A stretch of DNA of 64,000 bases. Source: Acanthosoma haemorrhoidale (Eukaryota; Arthropoda; Insecta; Hemiptera; Acanthosomatidae). The stretch is taken from positions 35,064,796 to 35,128,795 of the forward strand of contig OV884012.1 of the NCBI GenBank assembly GCA_930367205.1, written 5' to 3'. Both the position numbers and the translations under genes were made by a program. Of this stretch, positions 13,346-26,000 are shown piece by piece. How positions within the stretch are numbered: the first letter of the stretch is position 1; every line of letters begins with the position of its first letter. The notes beneath the pieces are model-generated. The model did no database searches. It was given only the letters and a program-made list of their open reading frames with translations, and was not told where the DNA came from.

Positions 13346-16300
13346 AACCTAGTCATAAATAAAATTATAATGGAATCATCGACAATTATACCATCGAGCA
13401 AAATATCTTGAGCAACAATCAACCTTCATTAATCATTGTAGATGTTTCCTGCCATGAGTCAGAGATATTTGATCTCATGAGGTGCTACGGTCCTGGAACG
13501 CAGTTTTGTACGATGACAGCGAAAATTGAGACACCTAAGCTCTGATGAAATCAGAGATCTCATGAAGATTCGTCGAAACCTTGGTTTAGTCAGGCATTAG
13601 TATTGTACATTAAAATGTATTTAAATGGTGGATTGAATACTGTACGATTCCTAAAAGCATCACCTTTATCACCATAATAGTTACATACATTTATTGGATT
13701 AAAACCTCGCTACTTTCTGTTAGTCACCACAGTAGGGATATTGTCTGGGTGAAAGCTTCCCTCATTATCAGGTTCAACTCCAATAAGGATAGCTCAGAAG
13801 AAATTGACAGACACATAGACAGAGGCTAGAAGAAAGCTTGGATGGTCACTGTTCTCAAATAATTGCCTCGTCGACGAATTAAGTATCATACAAAGTAGTA
13901 ATTAATGATATTTCTTAGTAAAAATGGTTTTATTAACAACAGTACAGATAGTACAGACTAAATAGAAACTACATATATCTAAGGAAGAATACTATTAAGT
14001 AACTAAGATAGCAATGATAATTTGTAGAATGTGTATGCATATTGTATGAAGATATGAGTGTGAACTGAACATATTGAGCGAGAGGAATTCTGTATAAGGT
14101 ATAAATGACCTCTTAAACCACAGTTATCAATGCTGGAAAAGCAAATTATAATTTTATAAATGAAGAACTAAACAAAAAAAAAAATGGACAGGTAGAAGGA
14201 AAATTTATGGAAATGAATATCCACCAATTTAGGAGGGGCATTAGCTTTTAATATGTAAAAACACACGACAAAAATGCATCTATAAGTAACTATAAGGACT
14301 ACCTAAGGACTGGAGACGAATTTATTAGTTACATATATCTAAGATATAATCAAATAGCACATGTGAGAAATTTCGTACAGATATTTCCAAAAGTTGCGAT
14401 TCTTCAGCATCCGGTCAAAATTACAATGTCCCGATCTATTTCTTGAGTTCGAACTTTGTCGGACCTCTTGAGGTCGATTCAAAGCAAACATGTACTGCAC
14501 AGGGTCTAAAAGTGACAACAAAATAGCTTCTAAGGTCTGACCGGTCATGAGCCGATTTGGCTGAAATGTGAACTTGATCCTAAAAGGGTTCAGTATGTAA
14601 AATTTGAGGAATTTCCAACGAATGAGAAAGAACATACCAGTATTAAAGAGGGATTAACTCGATCTCACTTTTAAGTTGTGTTTTCAAGTTGGAATAAGCT
14701 CCTATTGTTTACTACTCCTATCGCCTTCATAAATATTTATTAAATGTTTCTGAATAATTATGAACTGGATCTTAACCACAAGATCTAGGCACCTCCTCAA
14801 TAAACGCAGCTAGGCCGCAGTACAAGGAATTTGCAATGATCGACCATAATGGTTCCTGAGTGGAATTTAACGAGATGCATAAAATAAGGTAGTTTTCAGG
14901 TACAAGTCTCATTAGTTCATCTGGGTCGTTGCAAACCATTTATTTATTTATTAAGAATTTCCCTCCAACACGGTTCGGTAATTATATCATCGATTCGGTT
15001 CTCATGTAGGCGTCTTCATTTCTCAATCCATACCCATCCTGTTCCAGCTTGAATCGTCGTTATTTTCCTATGCCCCCCATTTCACAATGACTATTTGTAT
15101 TCAGTTATCCTTTATTTTAAATATATGGTCCCATCATTCCAACTTCCCTGACGAAAGTATCCTTTTTCAGCCCAAACCCCCGTTTACCACAGCATCTTAA
15201 GAATCTTGACCTTACGATGGAATAGTCGTATGATTACAACTTAATCGTCTGCAAAAATAGGACTGTAAATGTAACGGCCATCTCCAATTAGTATTCTTCT
15301 TTTTGTTCACAAGTTATTTCGCAAGAAAACACACGGAGAGCAAAAGAAATATATATCTTGAGAAACTATATAACTTTTTTGTTTCTGCATTGAAATGCAT
15401 TGCAATTGCAAAGTTTGTTTCTAATTGAAATGAAGTTAAATTATCAGATCCAGACTAGAGTCAGATCTTTATACTTACTTTATTAGACGAGAGGCAGTTT
15501 TGTGAGAGTTTCGTATATCTTTTTTCATTATATTATATACATAAAACTTTTGCCAAATACATAAATCAACATACTTATGTGCTTTCACTCTCTGCTGAAG
15601 GGTATGCAACGGGAAGAACGAAACAATAGCCCGCTATCGAATAAAAAAATATCAGGGAACAAAAGGACTGAAACAATGGAATGCAGGAACAGTGGAAAAG
15701 TGAAGTAATAATGTTAACGAGGAAATATTTCATAAAAATCCTTGATAGGCTTGCAAAACACGTCTTTGGCGAACAATAATTTTCTTAATTTGTTTGTAAT
15801 CACTTTCTGTTTTCCATTAATTAAAAAATGAATACACACATTTTATTAATATTGTTATATATGTAGTCTAGATAAAGTCAGAAAAATTTCTTTTTATCAG
15901 TATTTCGGAAACAAACTGATCCCGCTCTTCATATTGGCACGGAACTTCATTCGGATATTCAAAACCATGAAGCAGCACAAAGCTGAACGAAACCTGATTC
16001 GGGTACAATTAAATCTATCGCAAGGTTTTGTTGAAATCAGAGTAATCATAAGCAGTAATCGGTCTTAGTCTGATAAACGATATTTATAGTAGATATTCAT
16101 CATGCCTTTCGCATTAGCATTCCCTTTCAGTTCCTAGTGAGCTTTTAAACTCTTTAATATTAACGAAATAAATGGACCAAAACGGTCCGGTGTAGCTAGT
16201 CACTACTTCGTAGTAAACGTGTTGGATACCATCTCGTAACAAGCATTCTCACAGTGCGACAAACAGAAATTAGCTGCTGATAGCATGATATATAACTGTG

Positions 16301-18180
16301 CAGATTTATTTATATATCTCCTATGGAGTTTATAACCCCTATAAGTATTCTTTATTTAATTTAATTTTATATTATATGAAATGTTTTTATTTAACTGCCA
16401 TACATAAATGCCTCTAAACTAAATCTATAACTGACATTATCATTATGGCAATAAAATGTATTTTATAGGTTTTGAATAACGCCAAATGTTCTCTTCTCTT
16501 CAAAAATTGTCTTTGATTGCCAAGAGAGCAAGAGCCCGCCCTTCCTCACTTCCTCAGTCACCACCCAACGATCCGTCTACTATACACCCTATACCAATTG
16601 AAAATAGTTTTGAAGAGAAACGAACATTTGATGTTATTTAGATCCTATATATTTCAATCTAATACTTCTTTGTATATGTATATAAAATGTTAAGTAATTT
16701 ACATGCAGGAAAAGTACAGAAACCTCTAGGGTGGTCTCTAATCAAAATTACTGAGCATAAATAAAAAAAAATATTACTTTTGTATTAATAGATTGTACAA
16801 ATAACGTTAATTTAAGCTTGTTTATATACTTTTTGTTTTTCTTGCTTTTATTAGAAAATTCTTGAATGACATTATCAAAATTTATATCGTGAGTTAATTG
16901 ATTTTATGTGGAAAGTACTATTTGATATCGATTTTACCGAAGTTGACCATTGACAATTCAAAATTTAATAAATATGTGTAGCCCGGATCGCTCCCCCCCC
17001 CCCTCCTATTGACAGATACAGAAAAACCTACGACTTAATGTGTTTTCTTTCAAGTTGATTCTTTCTCCACAACACTCTTCACTAAATTATTACATCGAGA
17101 AAACTTTGAGTGCATTATTTTATAATATTATAAATAAAATCTTCATTTGAGAGCGGTCTTGCGGGCATGGTAGTGTTTAAGGGTGCTTTAATAAGAGGGT
17201 GCGGTCTCCTTGTATTTATAAGCAGAATTTTAAATATCTGACCTCAATGGTTATAAAAATATGTGGAAGTTGTAAGTCTCATTGTCCCAAACGTACATAG
17301 ACGAGCTTCCAGCATAATATTTATTTTTTCTTAGCTTTTTTGTTTTACTCGAGTGATCGAAGTCTTTAGCGGATGACGCTGAAAGTGGAAACAGTGGTAG
17401 ATAATAAAGATTGAGGTCCTGCCAGTATGAACTCTGAAAGTAAAAAGCTATCGCCCATTGATAAATTCTATGCCGAATTTTCCTGATCAGATTCTGATTG
17501 ATTTAGATTAGTCTAATAGAAAAGGGACCTAAAATTGACGGTTAACTTGTAAGCACAGGACTCCTCGTTTGTTCCAGGGTCCCTGAATATTAACTCAAAA
17601 ATGAAAGACGTCAGTCAGAAAAGCAACGTCACATGGTCGCTGTCCATTGCCTTCTATAACTTACCAGTGTTCGTGTATTCAGTGGCTATTAGGATATGGT
17701 GGTTATGATTTCAATTGAGTGATTTCCTGGAAAATATTTTTTTTTATTTTTTTTGGCTTAAGCAAGAACACATTTTTTGGAAGACAATGGTTTTTTTTAG
17801 CCTGTGATTAATTTGTTTCTCGAATTAGCTAGGAAATTCATATCTGGGGTAGAGTTGATCAACGTCTCTGTAAACAATGAGACTCCATCGTTCATTTAAT
17901 GAAAATTAATTTTTTGTGTTCCAAGTCAGACAAAAGTTAGTAAAAAGGTTACTATAAACCGACTCTAGTATTGTGACAACTGTATATAATAGATGATGCC
18001 CGCTAATTTAGATACGACAAAACAAATTAACGGAACATAATCATATTAGAGGATTAATATGGCGTTTTTATAACTTGTTCTAAATTTTGATTGATAGGGA
18101 CGAAGCGATAGAAAAAACAAACAATCGATTTCAATATAGAATCGACAAAGGCATTGTGACCCATTGATTATATAAAAGCC
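13346..18180. other. AT-rich DNA, no recognised gene
   Basis: Only short frames. The longest, a minus-strand frame at 14339-14635, looks partly protein-like but matches no domain I know. A C-homopolymer run lies at about 16991-17003. Nothing else could be supported. Confidence 0.45.
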
Positions 18181-18490
18181 ACTACTTACTTGACCAGCAT
18201 AACGTGGATCGGTCAGACTCGGGAGGGGTGGGCACCTGAAAGAGATGGTCTGATTAAGGACGACATTCCAGACGGCGTTGGCGAACAAACGCCGGAGTAT
18301 GTTGAAAGGTTACATAATCCGGACGACGGAATGAATGGGAAGAGGGTCTAACGGTTTTCGGGCGCGTAACGGTTCCGCCGCGCATCTGAGGAAGGTTTCG
18401 GCCCACTAGCCTTCTTCTGCTTCCTCCCGCCTTCCGCCCACTCGTTTATCTGTCCTCTGTCCTCCCTTTTCCTCCTCCGCTGCTAAATCG
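18181..18490 (-). other. CpG-rich island with a strong minus-strand splice donor
   Basis: The stretch 18230-18490 is CpG-rich. On the minus strand a consensus donor (GTAAGT) falls at about 18185-18190, directly after GC-rich sequence. This looks like a first, probably untranslated, exon and promoter of a minus-strand transcript, but no downstream exon could be recognised. The stretch is equally compatible with a promoter region serving the plus strand. Confidence 0.3.
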
Positions 18491-18702
18491 CAAATTCACT
18501 AAAGTAGGAAACCATCACAATTTATCCGTTTCACACTTTCTCACTAGTTCAATTCAATGTTAGAAATCAATTCACATACTACCCTTTTGTTTTTTTTATA
18601 ATCGGGCCACTATGGTTTAAAGATAGTAATAGAGGAAATGCTGAGCTAAAACAATAATTACCATAATGTGAGTATGTAGGTAATATAATATTACATGCCA
18701 AG

Positions 18703-18951
18703 CAGTGGCATAACTATATCATCTGGGGCCCGTGGCAAATTCCTTAAATGGGGGCCCTATCATTAGGCTTTATTATACTTACGAGTAGTTTAGTTACCCA
18801 CAACCAATAATTTGTATTATGGTATATATATTTTAATATTTTTATAAATAGGTACAATATTTCTGAGCTCGCGGCCACTTGGGCCGGGGCCCTCTTGGGT
18901 CGGGGGCCCGTGGCATTTTGCCAGCCCTGCCACCCTGTAGTTACGCCTCTG
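18703..18951. mobile_element. hAT-type MITE with intact target duplication
   Basis: A 249-base element with terminal inverted repeats CAGTGGCATAACTA and, on the other strand, CAGAGGCGTAACTA (two mismatches). It is flanked on both sides by the same 8 bases, ATGCCAAG, at 18695-18702 and 18952-18959. An 8-bp duplication with CAG ends is typical of the hAT superfamily. The interior has two GC-rich patches with GGGGCCC words around an AT-rich centre. There is no coding capacity, so it is non-autonomous. Confidence 0.85.
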
Positions 18952-18969
18952 ATGCCAAGCGTACTGTAA

Positions 18970-19490
18970 ATCAGGTGAAGAAGTTCTTTTTGAGGGTACC
19001 TTCCTGGGATGTCCTAGTCCACCTGTCACAACATATACCAATGATATCTGCACATCACGAAATACACCATACGAGTGGTCTCCAAACTGCTTAGGGACCA
19101 GATGGTGTCCAATTCAGCACAATTGGAAATAGTGATGGAAATCACACATACACCTTACCAATCTCATTGGGTTCAAGGAGTAGGCAGGGGGAGATCCTTC
19201 CATCCTTGGACAAAGAGCAAAAATGCCCTGAAGATTTGTTGGTTTCTCACTTGTGTTGAAGGTCTCGGGCTGCAGACGGCGCTCCTTGCAGAAAATAGAC
19301 GTGCCTTCTGGAATGTGTCCGTATCTCTACCACACAGATCATGCCACTTCTCCTTAAGGTGTACAGTCTGCTCTGGAATCAGCCACCTCAAGTGATGACC
19401 TGGGTGTGACCCTTCAGTTTATGATTGATCAAGGAGAAGTACGTTTTGGAGGTACCTTCCTGGGGGTGTGCTAGTACATCTAGCAATCCG
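18970..19490. repeat. GC-richer block bounded by diverged direct repeats
   Basis: A segment of about 50 bases at 18970-19023, containing GGTACCTTCCTGGG, recurs at about 19425-19480 at roughly 75 percent identity, a period near 455 bases. The DNA between is GC-richer than its surroundings and has short open frames on both strands, none recognised. It may be part of a tandemly arranged repeat or a decayed element. Confidence 0.5.
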
Positions 19491-20084
19491 CAAATTAAGA
19501 ATTATGTATCTTATCTTCCTATGTTCAGTTGGTTATAATAATGATACAGGGGTGTTAATTGTGTTGACATGAGACCATGTAAACTGAAGGCTGGCTGGTG
19601 AATAGTCCAGTTTATTACTGAATGAATTTTCGTTTTCAAGAAATTATTGTGCTTTTTCTATTTATTTGGGTTCATGTCTATGTCCGCTTTTATCTCGACA
19701 TTTAATCAAATTCATTAGTTTGCTGTGGGATCATTTCTTTGTGTAGTATATGGGCCCCCCCCCTGATGTTTTTCAGTATGTCTTTGTTAATAGACCATTC
19801 TTCCTGGATAAATATTCTTTGCATTGTTGAAAAAAAGTTAATAATTTTTCCAATATCAGTGAACTATGTTATTATCAATGATAACCAAGATTATTTCTTT
19901 AAAATATGAAGCTCTAGAAACTTGACTAACTATAAAAATATATAACAGAATAAAAATAGACTTTTAAACTGTGTATTCCTGAAATAAAAATCGCCCCCTT
20001 CCCCCTAAATAGTTTTTTTCTTTTTAACTAATGAGTTACAGTTTCTTTTATAGTATGTACTTTGACTCATTATATTTTGTGCAG

Positions 20085-23000
20085 GCCTCCTAGACACGAT
20101 CACAACGACTGCAGAGAGCAAGAACTGCCCAGGAGTGTGTGTGCACCAACTGGCGACCCTCATCTGCTATCAGGTGAGGGAGGATGTGCCATGTCCTTCG
20201 CCCTCGATGAGATGCTGCATTGAGACACCTCCGGGCAACGAGAGCTCCACTATCCAGCCTCTGTCCACACCGCCCACCAAGAAGCCCATCACCACTGTCA
20301 AGCCGAGCAAATTGAAGCCGCAACAGGTGTCTGAATAATATTATGTAATTTATTGACATCGTCAGTTTTTTATAGCTTTTAGATAGGTATCCAGCTGAAG
20401 GAAACCAAAGGCAAAATTAACACCAGTTTTACTTTGAATCATTTAGACACTTCACAAATTAACCTTTAAAACTAATATTATATTTTATAATTAATGCTGA
20501 CTCAATACAATGTTGATAACTTTGCTTTAAAAATAAAATTTCATCTTCTCAGCCTCAGTTAAGTGTCTAACTAATCCTTTACTTGGACATAGGGTCTGCA
20601 TCACTTTCTTAACAGTAATGGTTTGCCTTATTTATCAGACCTATACATTTTATATTCAGTTATTAAATTCCTCATATTATCAGGTTGGCATGTAGGAAGC
20701 AATATACAACAAAAATAAAACTATTTCATTTCCATTGCAAGTGTTTAATTACCAAGGTTTCTCACAGTGAAAATTTATAATGTACTTACCACATAAACTC
20801 CATAGAAATAGTATTTTTTTTTTCATTCAATCAAGCTTGAACATATTGCTGGCTAATGCTGATGGAATTTCGATTTGTGATAAAATTTCTAAAGAGATCT
20901 AATTACTTAAAGCTAGTGAGCTTACTATAATTAAAATAATTTCTTTAAATCAAACATTGTAACTTTTTTCTACAATTATTGTGTAAATAACGTAATTGAT
21001 TGAATAATAAAAAATATACAATTATAAATAATAGTAGGACCTATACCACAACAATAAATTTCTCATTAAAAAAAAGTATATTTACCAGTTTAAAAAAATT
21101 TACCAATGAATTTAACTCAAGGATTATACTATAAATATTAATTTATGCTTAAAACATTTGAGTCCAGTATTTAATTAATAATTTTAGACTGTTTCCTCTT
21201 TCTTAGTACCTTATTGTCTTCTATTGTACCTTCATAATCAAAACTGCTCATACAATATAACTCTTCTACATATGAACTAGCATAATTAAACTACACTTGT
21301 TCTTACTGGTTCTTCATTTTCATACTGAGAATGCCTAATTCACCTGGGGTTTTTCCATCATGGAGTCATTGGTTGACATAATTATGAGATGTGGGATTTA
21401 CTCTGTCTTTATATTCAAAATTTACTCTCTTCTTGTTAATAACATAATTTAATATCTAATACTTACTTTATTTATTATTTACCCTGTTCAGGAACATGTT
21501 TTAATACTTAAATAGCTAGAGTTTTAATTTAGGTTCTGTTTTCACTACATATGACATCACTACTGACTGGCCCACTCAATTTTTGGCAACCTGAAAAATT
21601 AATAATAAAAATATAATATTATTAACAATTAACTTGTTCTAATTACATAAGCTTCATTGATCATGGTATGTCTCCCATCCATCATCTCATGGAGTTCCAG
21701 AAGATTAAATTGAAATCACAGATTTTACATCAACTGAACGAACCCCTCTTCCCCCACATTTAAGTCGTTAATTAATCAATTAATTTAATTAACCAATTAA
21801 ACAATTGTGCATGGGGTTTACTTTATATGGGTCATTCCTAGAGGTACAGCTGACAACCTGTGACAAAGGTGGAGCTAGCACCTAGCATTCCGTCATTTCC
21901 CAAAAATAAAATTGATAGAAAATAGTCACATAGATATCATCTATTGACAGATGGGTGAACTTTCTCTCCTGAATTTTATTGCAAATAATCAGATTCAAAT
22001 TACTATTTTAAATAATATATATCATGTATTCAAAATATTTGTTCTAATAAGTAAGAATTAATAACATGATTTGGGAAAATTTTCAGACTCAGGATCCAAT
22101 TAAGAATAAACCTGCAGCGGAGGCTAGCACTATGGTGAAAAATGATTCAAGTAAGTAATTCATTTTAATATTATATTATCATTTTATTTGGTTCCGGGCA
22201 ACATGGAAGTTGATCGAAACCAATAAGTAAATGAGTTAACTAAACTCGATAGTGATCCTCCATACTCTCCTATGCCTTGAGCCTGTCATTAGCCTCTTAA
22301 ACATCACTACTTCCGATCTTGGGGGAAGAGTTGGGTTAGTATAATGAACAAATTATGATTGAATCATCGAACTGAACAAAGTTCCATCTCAGAAAAACCC
22401 TTCATCAAATAATCCAGCATGGTTTATCATTCACAGTAAACACTGTCTAAGGCTTATCATAGCCATTTTCACTTTAAGCTGATTTGTCACCTACATCTGC
22501 TAGATGTAAATCTCTGTCTTAAGTGCAGTGACTATACTATCAACTGTGGGGATCTCATAGGTTTTAGAGAACTGAGATAATCTCCCATTTTTAAGTAGGA
22601 TGTGAACCTTGACTTGATGAAGATTCCTCGAGAAGGAATTAAGCCAGTAGAACTGTCGGTTGGCAAATAGGGCTTTTGGTTTAGGTGTGAGGTGCTCTTT
22701 AAACACCTTCCCACCATATCTATAATTTATAATTCATTTTGATTCTGCTTTATTTATTTATTTTTTTTAATGTGCCCTTTGATGCCCTTATGTACCACCA
22801 ATAGAGCCAGGAAAGATGGACTATTGGATTGGTTGCCACCCACTATTAAGAAACTGCAAATGAATGAAGAACTCACCGTCCTACTACTAATTAAATTTTC
22901 AATTAAAATTCAAAATATTTGGAAATTAAACTTTTTATAATTGAGTGCTAATTTGTTTCAGACAAGACATGCCCGGGTGTGTGTGTTGCTGAAAGGATTG

Positions 23001-26000
23001 CTGACTATTGTGAAGCCGTCCTATCAGAGGACGGTGCATCGATGTGCAAAGAAGGACTTAGATGTTGTGTGACAAGAGACTCCCACCCTCAAGCACGACC
23101 TCCAGAACCCCAGCGGCTCAATGGGAGTTCTTTTTCAACGACTACAACCACCACAACAACCTCTCGCCCTATTATTGCAACTACAACAAGGCCTCCACCA
23201 ATGCAGGTGAGAGTTAAAACAATGTTCATGGGCATTATGATTTGATGAGATGTATTAGTTACTAATATATTACCAAATGATGAACTGGTTATTGTTTTAT
23301 GTTGATTTCACTAAACAAGTATTTGAAAGAATACATGTTCAGTCATGTTATAAAGTTTGTATATATTCTTGGTTTAGGGCTTACTTGACCATGTCTATAA
23401 TGTTTCTTTTTAGTTTTCTCACATATAATAATTTATTTGTTTACTAAATAAAACATTCTTCTGTTATATTCTGATCTGTCATCGAAATATACTCACAATT
23501 CCAGTTTTACTTGAAGAATGATACTTTGAATGGGAGTTTCACTTGCCAAAAATAAAAGGAATCTCGTGAAAAATAACGAAGGGCCATTAATAAATCAATA
23601 TGTAAGTGCATAACTAAAAGTAAATATTTTCCTATCATATCAAGTAGGATATCAATTTAAAGATCTCAGCATCCTGATTAATAATATATAATATGTGTTG
23701 GGGTTTTAGAATAGAATAAATTAGAAAAAAAATTATTCTGGGACATAGTCCTCTATGAATAACAATAGAGCTCAAATAACAGGTTTATGTCTGGAAAAAA
23801 AAAAAAAAATATTACATTATAAAAAATAAAACATGTAAAAAAAAAAAAAGACAATGTAAAATAAAATGTGAGCCTTTGTATGAAAAAATAATAACATAAG
23901 ATTATTTAACTGCATCAGCAAATAAAATCATAGATGGATACACATAATAACAAAAAAAACAAAATATATGAAAACCCTATCTAATGAAAATTATTAGGTT
24001 GACACAAAAGAAAAAAAGTACATCCCAGCTAAAATTACAATAGCGAAAAAAAAAAAAGCATGAAAATAAAATATAATTACAAAAATTGTTCCCAAACTAC
24101 CAAGCGTCTGTCTGGAAGGTGAGGTGTTGGAATAGGATGGTTTTGAAGGTTCATAGAGATGAAGCATGATGAATATTAGGAGGTGGAGAATTTCAGAGTA
24201 GTGCAGCAAGCGAGGAAGGAACAATCATATGTTGCAGTTCTGTGGGCAGGAATGTAAAGGTCAGAGAGACAGGATCTTGTGTTTTGGGAGTAAATTAAGG
24301 ATTTGAATTGTAAATTATTGTACATATAAGGAGGGTAATGAGAATTGATGGTTTGGAAAAGGAATGAACCAAGGAAATATTGTGCACAAAAGGAAGGGAA
24401 GAGCCACCCTAACTCAGAATAGAGGTGAGAGACATGGGAGCACCGTGGAGTTCCAAAGACAAACCTAACGAAGCAATTCATGATTAGCTTTGACTTGAAC
24501 CCCCTCAAGAGACCCCCATACACAAAGCCATAGGCAAATAAGGGAGGATACGTGGAGTTGACCGTTTAGGCTGGGGGAGTAGATGGCAAGAGTGATGGAC
24601 TAGTTTAAGGTTACCAACGGGAAATTTGAGAGATATGTTGGTTCCAGGAGAGGGTTTTAAGGGTTGCGTGAAAAGTGACTGGATGGTCATTATTATTTAA
24701 CACAGGAAAATCAGTAAAGGATCTGAGGAGGAAGCCGATAATAATGCCCGAGTTTTTCCTGCGTTTAACCTTAGTTTATTCAAGTTAGCCCTAGTCTCCT
24801 GGCATATCCACAGAGCAGGCCAGCGAAGAGTGGTAGAGGTTTTAAGGGGTGTGTGGATATTAAAGAGGTTGGTAGTGAGAATTTCCACCATGGAGTGGAT
24901 TAATTGTGGAGCAGGAGTAGATAGTATTCCAATCCATGGCTTCGAGATCTTGTAGGATGATTTTGGAGGTTATTAGGGCGTCCAGATTGTGACAGGTTAT
25001 AGTTTTAGGAGGAAAAGATGGCGTCAGGATATTATAGAAGATTTGGATTAGGTCATGAGAGGACAGGAACACAACAGGGAGACTTTAGTGGAATACAATT
25101 TAAAAAAGACAATAAGATTGCCATTAAAATAATTTTGCAGCCATAAAAAGAAACCTTATCACTATCCAGCTGATACCTGGTTACTCTAGAGAAGACATAA
25201 AAATAATAATGCTTTTATAAAGCCACCCTCAGCTTACACAAAACAACACATCATTGTTTTATTCCTCTGAAAAGTGGTGACTACAAATTAAGTAGACAGT
25301 TTATAAAGCAAACAATAATATGATGTATAGGTAAAGATATTGCAAATGCCTAACCATAGATATACAAAGAGTTACGATTAACTTTTATACCTAGACTGCC
25401 ATACATTGATTCAAACAATAGTTACTTGCAGATGTCAAACTATTTTGCTGCCTGCCTGAATGATACAGCTGAGGTTGAGTAAAAGCACTCCCATAAACAT
25501 CTGGGTCAGTCTAAACAAATTCTTCAATGACTGTGCTAAAATATGATCTCTACATAGTCTAGGAGAACTGGAACACCTACCCCGGCAATGTTCTAAATAT
25601 AAAGTTATGAGGCAAAAGTTATTAGAATTTTTTATTAGGATCTCCCCTCAACAAGATGAGAAAAATTGCGTACCTCAATTAAACAGAACCAAAACAATTG
25701 ATTAAATGGTCCATTTACTCTTACAAAATACCACCAATACGAAATAGTATAACCAAATCATGAATGCCATTTGAAAATAACTTCTTCACTGACATCATTT
25801 ATCCTACATCACAATTAAATCAATATAAACCATCTGTAGATATTTGTAAATTGATAAATTCTTAATTTTTCCCTTACAGCTTTGATTTTAATTTTTGTCT
25901 TGTTTTCCTATGTTTATTTTATTTTCTAAATGTTACATCAATATATTTCACAAAATACACTAAAGTCGTACTCTTATTTAAAGATACATTAGGTACATAG

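Noticed and set aside
14339..14635. 98-codon minus-strand frame
   Set aside because: No recognised domain and no splice or neighbour context; noted only in the region entry.
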